DNA from: Planctomycetota bacterium
GTDB taxonomy: Bacteria; Planctomycetota; Phycisphaerae; Phycisphaerales; UBA1924
Assembly: GCA_014584315.1 (NCBI GenBank)
Contig: JACTNA010000003.1
Coordinates: 62,001-126,000 of the forward strand
Direction of reading: 5' to 3'
Length of the DNA: 64,000 nucleotides
Below the pieces are notes generated by a model that worked only from the letters and a program-made list of their open reading frames with translations, had not been told where the DNA came from and searched no databases. The position numbers were made by a program, and so were the translations under genes. This document shows, in pieces, positions 61,785-64,000 of the stretch. Every line of letters begins with the position of its first letter. Position 1 is the first letter of the stretch.

Positions 61785-64000
61785 ATGCGGGATGAACTGA
61801 ACGAAGCGCAGCGGTCGGCGGTGGAGCACGAGGGCGGGCCGCTGATCGTGCTGGCGGGTCCGGGGACGGGCAAGACGCGGGTGATCGTGCACCGCGTGGC
61901 GCACCTGATCGGGGCGCGGGGCGCGGAGCCGGAGTCGATCCTCGCGGTGACGTACACGGTGAAGGCGGCGGAGGAGTTGCGCGAGCGGCTGGCGGGGCTG
62001 GTGGGGGCTGGGGTGGCGGACCGCGTGCGGGCGCACACGATCCACGGGTTCGGGCACCGGGTGGTGCGTCGGTTCGCGGACCTGCTTGGCCTGTGGCGCG
62101 AGCCGGAGTTGATCGACAGCGCGCAGCAGCGTCGGCTGATGCGCACGCTGATCGTGGAGCACCGGGTGTACGGGGAGGCGGTGGGCCGCGGGCACGAGGC
62201 GTTGATCGAGGAGGCGGAGCGGCACTTCGAGGCGTTCCGGAACGCGGGGCTGACGCCGGCGCAGTGCGCGGATTTCGCGCGGGCGTGGGGCGAGCGGGCG
62301 GCGCGCGGGGAGCGTTCGGACGGGACGCCCGTGGAGGACGGGCGTGAGGCGGCGGCCGAGCGGGAGGCGCAGTCGATGTTCGCGGCGCACGCCCGGCTGT
62401 TCGGGCTGTTCGAGTCGGCGTGCCGGGAGCGGTGCTGGGTGACGTTCGCGGACCTGATCGCGATGCCGGTGGAGGTGCTGCGCGGGGGGGGGCGGGCGGC
62501 CGCGCTGCTGCGCGACGAGTGCCGGCACGTGGTGGTGGACGAGTTCCAGGACGTGAACCGGGCGCAGGTGGAGTTGCTCCGGCTGCTCGCGCCCCCGGAA
62601 TCGGACCCGGACCTGGCGGTGGTGGGCGACGACGACCAGGCGATCTACGGGTTCCGCGGGGCGGACGACCGTGCGTTCCAGCGGTTCGCGTCGGCGTGGC
62701 CCGGGGCGCGGACGATCTCGCTGACGGTGAACTACCGGTCGGAGCGTCCGGTGATCGCGGCGGCGAACGCGGTGATCGCGCGGGCCGACGAGCGCTTCGC
62801 GCCGGACAAGGTGATCGAGTTGCCCGAGGCGAAGCGCGACGCGCCCCCGCCGCCGGGGTCGGGAGTCGAGGGCGTGCTGCTGGATGACGAGTTCCAGGAC
62901 GCGGACGTGATCGCGGCGATGATCGCGTCGTCGAAGACGGCGGACCCGGCGCGCCGATGGAGCGAGTTCGCCGTGATTGCGCGCACGCACGGCGACCTGG
63001 ACCGGGTGTCGGTCGCGCTGCGGGTGGAGGGCGTGCCGTACCAGCGGCGGGGCGAGCGGACGGCGTCGGATGACGAGGGGGTGAAGGACCTGCTGGCGTG
63101 GGTGGAGTTGCTGGTGAACCCTCTGGCGACGTGGGCGGCGCGGCGGCTGCTGGTTCGCCCGCCGTTCAGCGTGGCGCGGGAGCGGGTGATCGCGGCGGAG
63201 GCGTTGTACCACGGGCGGGCGAGCCGGGCGCGGATGGGGGACGGGGACGCGCCGCCTGGGTACGTGGAGTGGCTGGCGGCGAACGGGCCGGAGGAGGGGG
63301 GGGTTGCACGGTTCGTGGAGACGGCGCGGGAGTTGGGCGCGCTGGCGGGGACGGCGTCCGCGGCGTCGGCGATCTACCGGATCGTGACGCGGTGCGACCT
63401 GGCGCACGCGGACCTGCTGTCGGCGCGGGAGCGGGCGCGGCGCGTCTCGTGCCTGGTGGCGGCGGTGCGGTTCGCGCGGGGCGTGCAGGGGCGTCTGGAC
63501 GCGCCGGGGGACCTGGCCTCGTTCTGGTCGTACTACGAGGACCTCTCGTCGAAGGAGCGGGCGTTCGGGACGACGGGGTGGGACCGGGTGGATCGGGACG
63601 AGGACGAGGACGAGGCGGAGGACGCGGTGCAGCTGATGACGGCGCACTCGGCCAAGGGGCTGGAGTTCGACGAGGTGTACGTGCCGCGGGTGAACCCGTC
63701 GCACGGGTTCCCGAAGACGGGCGGCGAGGAGCGGCTGGCACTGCCGGCGGGGTTGCTGGGGGGCGAGGACGAGGGGCGATCGGCGAAGGCCCGCGCGCTG
63801 GCGGAGGAGCGGCGGCTGTTCTACGTGGCGTGCACGCGGGCGCGCAGGCGGCTGGTGCTGCTGGTGAAGCGGACAAAGTCGCGGAGCAAGAGCACGCACT
63901 ACTTTCAGGAGTTGCAGTTCGGGTCGCCGGAGTTGATCGCGATCCACGACGCGGGGGACGTGCTGGCGCGTGCGGCGGAGCGCGGGGTCGGCGTGCTCGG
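61785..64000 (+). CDS. UvrD/Rep-family DNA helicase (3' truncated by window)
   Basis: Superfamily 1A 3'-5' helicase of at least 738 residues, cut at the window end. It begins RDELNEAQRSAVEHEGGPLIVLAGPGTGKTR with Walker A and the Q motif, then TYTVKAAEELRERL, VVVDEFQDVNRAQ (motif II), VVGDDDQAIYGFRGADD (III), TVNYRS (IV), LMTAHSAKGLEFDEVYVPRV (V) and EERRLFYVACTRARRRL (VI). It unwinds DNA in repair or plasmid/replication restart. GC-skew matches its neighbours. Whether a C-terminal nuclease or UvrD tail follows is outside the window. Confidence 0.93.
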   Translation, partial: MRDELNEAQRSAVEHEGGPLIVLAGPGTGKTRVIVHRVAHLIGARGAEPESILAVTYTVKAAEELRERLAGLVGAGVADRVRAHTIHGFGHRVVRRFADLLGLWREPELIDSAQQRRLMRTLIVEHRVYGEAVGRGHEALIEEAERHFEAFRNAGLTPAQCADFARAWGERAARGERSDGTPVEDGREAAAEREAQSMFAAHARLFGLFESACRERCWVTFADLIAMPVEVLRGGGRAAALLRDECRHVVVDEFQDVNRAQVELLRLLAPPESDPDLAVVGDDDQAIYGFRGADDRAFQRFASAWPGARTISLTVNYRSERPVIAAANAVIARADERFAPDKVIELPEAKRDAPPPPGSGVEGVLLDDEFQDADVIAAMIASSKTADPARRWSEFAVIARTHGDLDRVSVALRVEGVPYQRRGERTASDDEGVKDLLAWVELLVNPLATWAARRLLVRPPFSVARERVIAAEALYHGRASRARMGDGDAPPGYVEWLAANGPEEGGVARFVETARELGALAGTASAASAIYRIVTRCDLAHADLLSARERARRVSCLVAAVRFARGVQGRLDAPGDLASFWSYYEDLSSKERAFGTTGWDRVDRDEDEDEAEDAVQLMTAHSAKGLEFDEVYVPRVNPSHGFPKTGGEERLALPAGLLGGEDEGRSAKARALAEERRLFYVACTRARRRLVLLVKRTKSRSKSTHYFQELQFGSPELIAIHDAGDVLARAAERGVGVL

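Overview
The window is a very GC-rich chromosomal segment that looks like a planctomycete of the class Phycisphaerae. The strongest pointers are two exported proteins ending in the paired 'CPADFNGDG..NTLDFL.FLNAW' repeat (GC-type dockerin), a PEP-CTERM protein, DUF1559-like prepilin pseudopilins, a PVC-type haem protein, an ECF sigma factor next to a WD40 Ser/Thr kinase, and many dispersed palindromic intergenic repeats. Species is not determinable from the sequence alone.

Layout. 1-13.7 kb is a run of minus-strand genes: a pseudopilin fragment; an envelope-lipid cluster of two LptF/LptG-type permeases, a GT39 glycosyltransferase and a PAP2 phosphatase that overlap by 1-4 bases; a 7Fe ferredoxin; a TPR-GT41 protein; dxr; an RNase E/G with oligo-arginine tails; and ptsI. 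13.9-25.3 kb holds rho, a solute-binding protein, pyruvate kinase, a BAX-inhibitor-like protein, dprA (minus), a SpoIID protein, topoisomerase VI subunit A and ychF. 25.5-31.5 kb has an FG-GAP/dockerin protein divergent from the sigma factor/WD40 kinase pair. 32-38 kb carries lexA, a cytochrome-like lipoprotein, a Ca2+/cation antiporter, an HD-GYP-like protein, an exported MsrB-MsrA fusion and tRNA-Arg(CCT). 39-41.3 kb is a lower-GC pair of exported proteins of unknown function. 41.4-46.1 kb has thiS-thiG, a repeat-filled gap and a large PVC cytochrome. From 46 kb: kbl, an 815-bp inverted-repeat-bounded cassette, cinA, a DUF433/DUF5615 toxin-antitoxin pair, the SRP RNA, a PIN/TRAM membrane protein, a PilT-like ATPase, the PEP-CTERM protein, topoisomerase VI subunit B, a pseudopilin, a PstS-like dockerin protein and a UvrD-type helicase cut by the window end.

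Global signals. The plus strand is C-rich from 1 to about 45.5 kb and G-rich from about 46 kb onward whichever strand is coding, so the GC skew changes sign inside the PVC cytochrome gene. Many starts lack a Shine-Dalgarno but have a TAnnnT hexamer 5-9 bases upstream, suggesting leaderless transcripts; the predicted 5' end of the SRP RNA shows the same spacing. Topoisomerase VI A and B, usually neighbours in archaea, lie 31 kb apart.

Best candidates for something undescribed are the 47.45-48.27 kb cassette (14-bp perfect inverted repeats, two gap-free 105-bp direct repeats differing mostly by transitions, one orphan gene) and the 39.3-41.3 kb exported gene pair.
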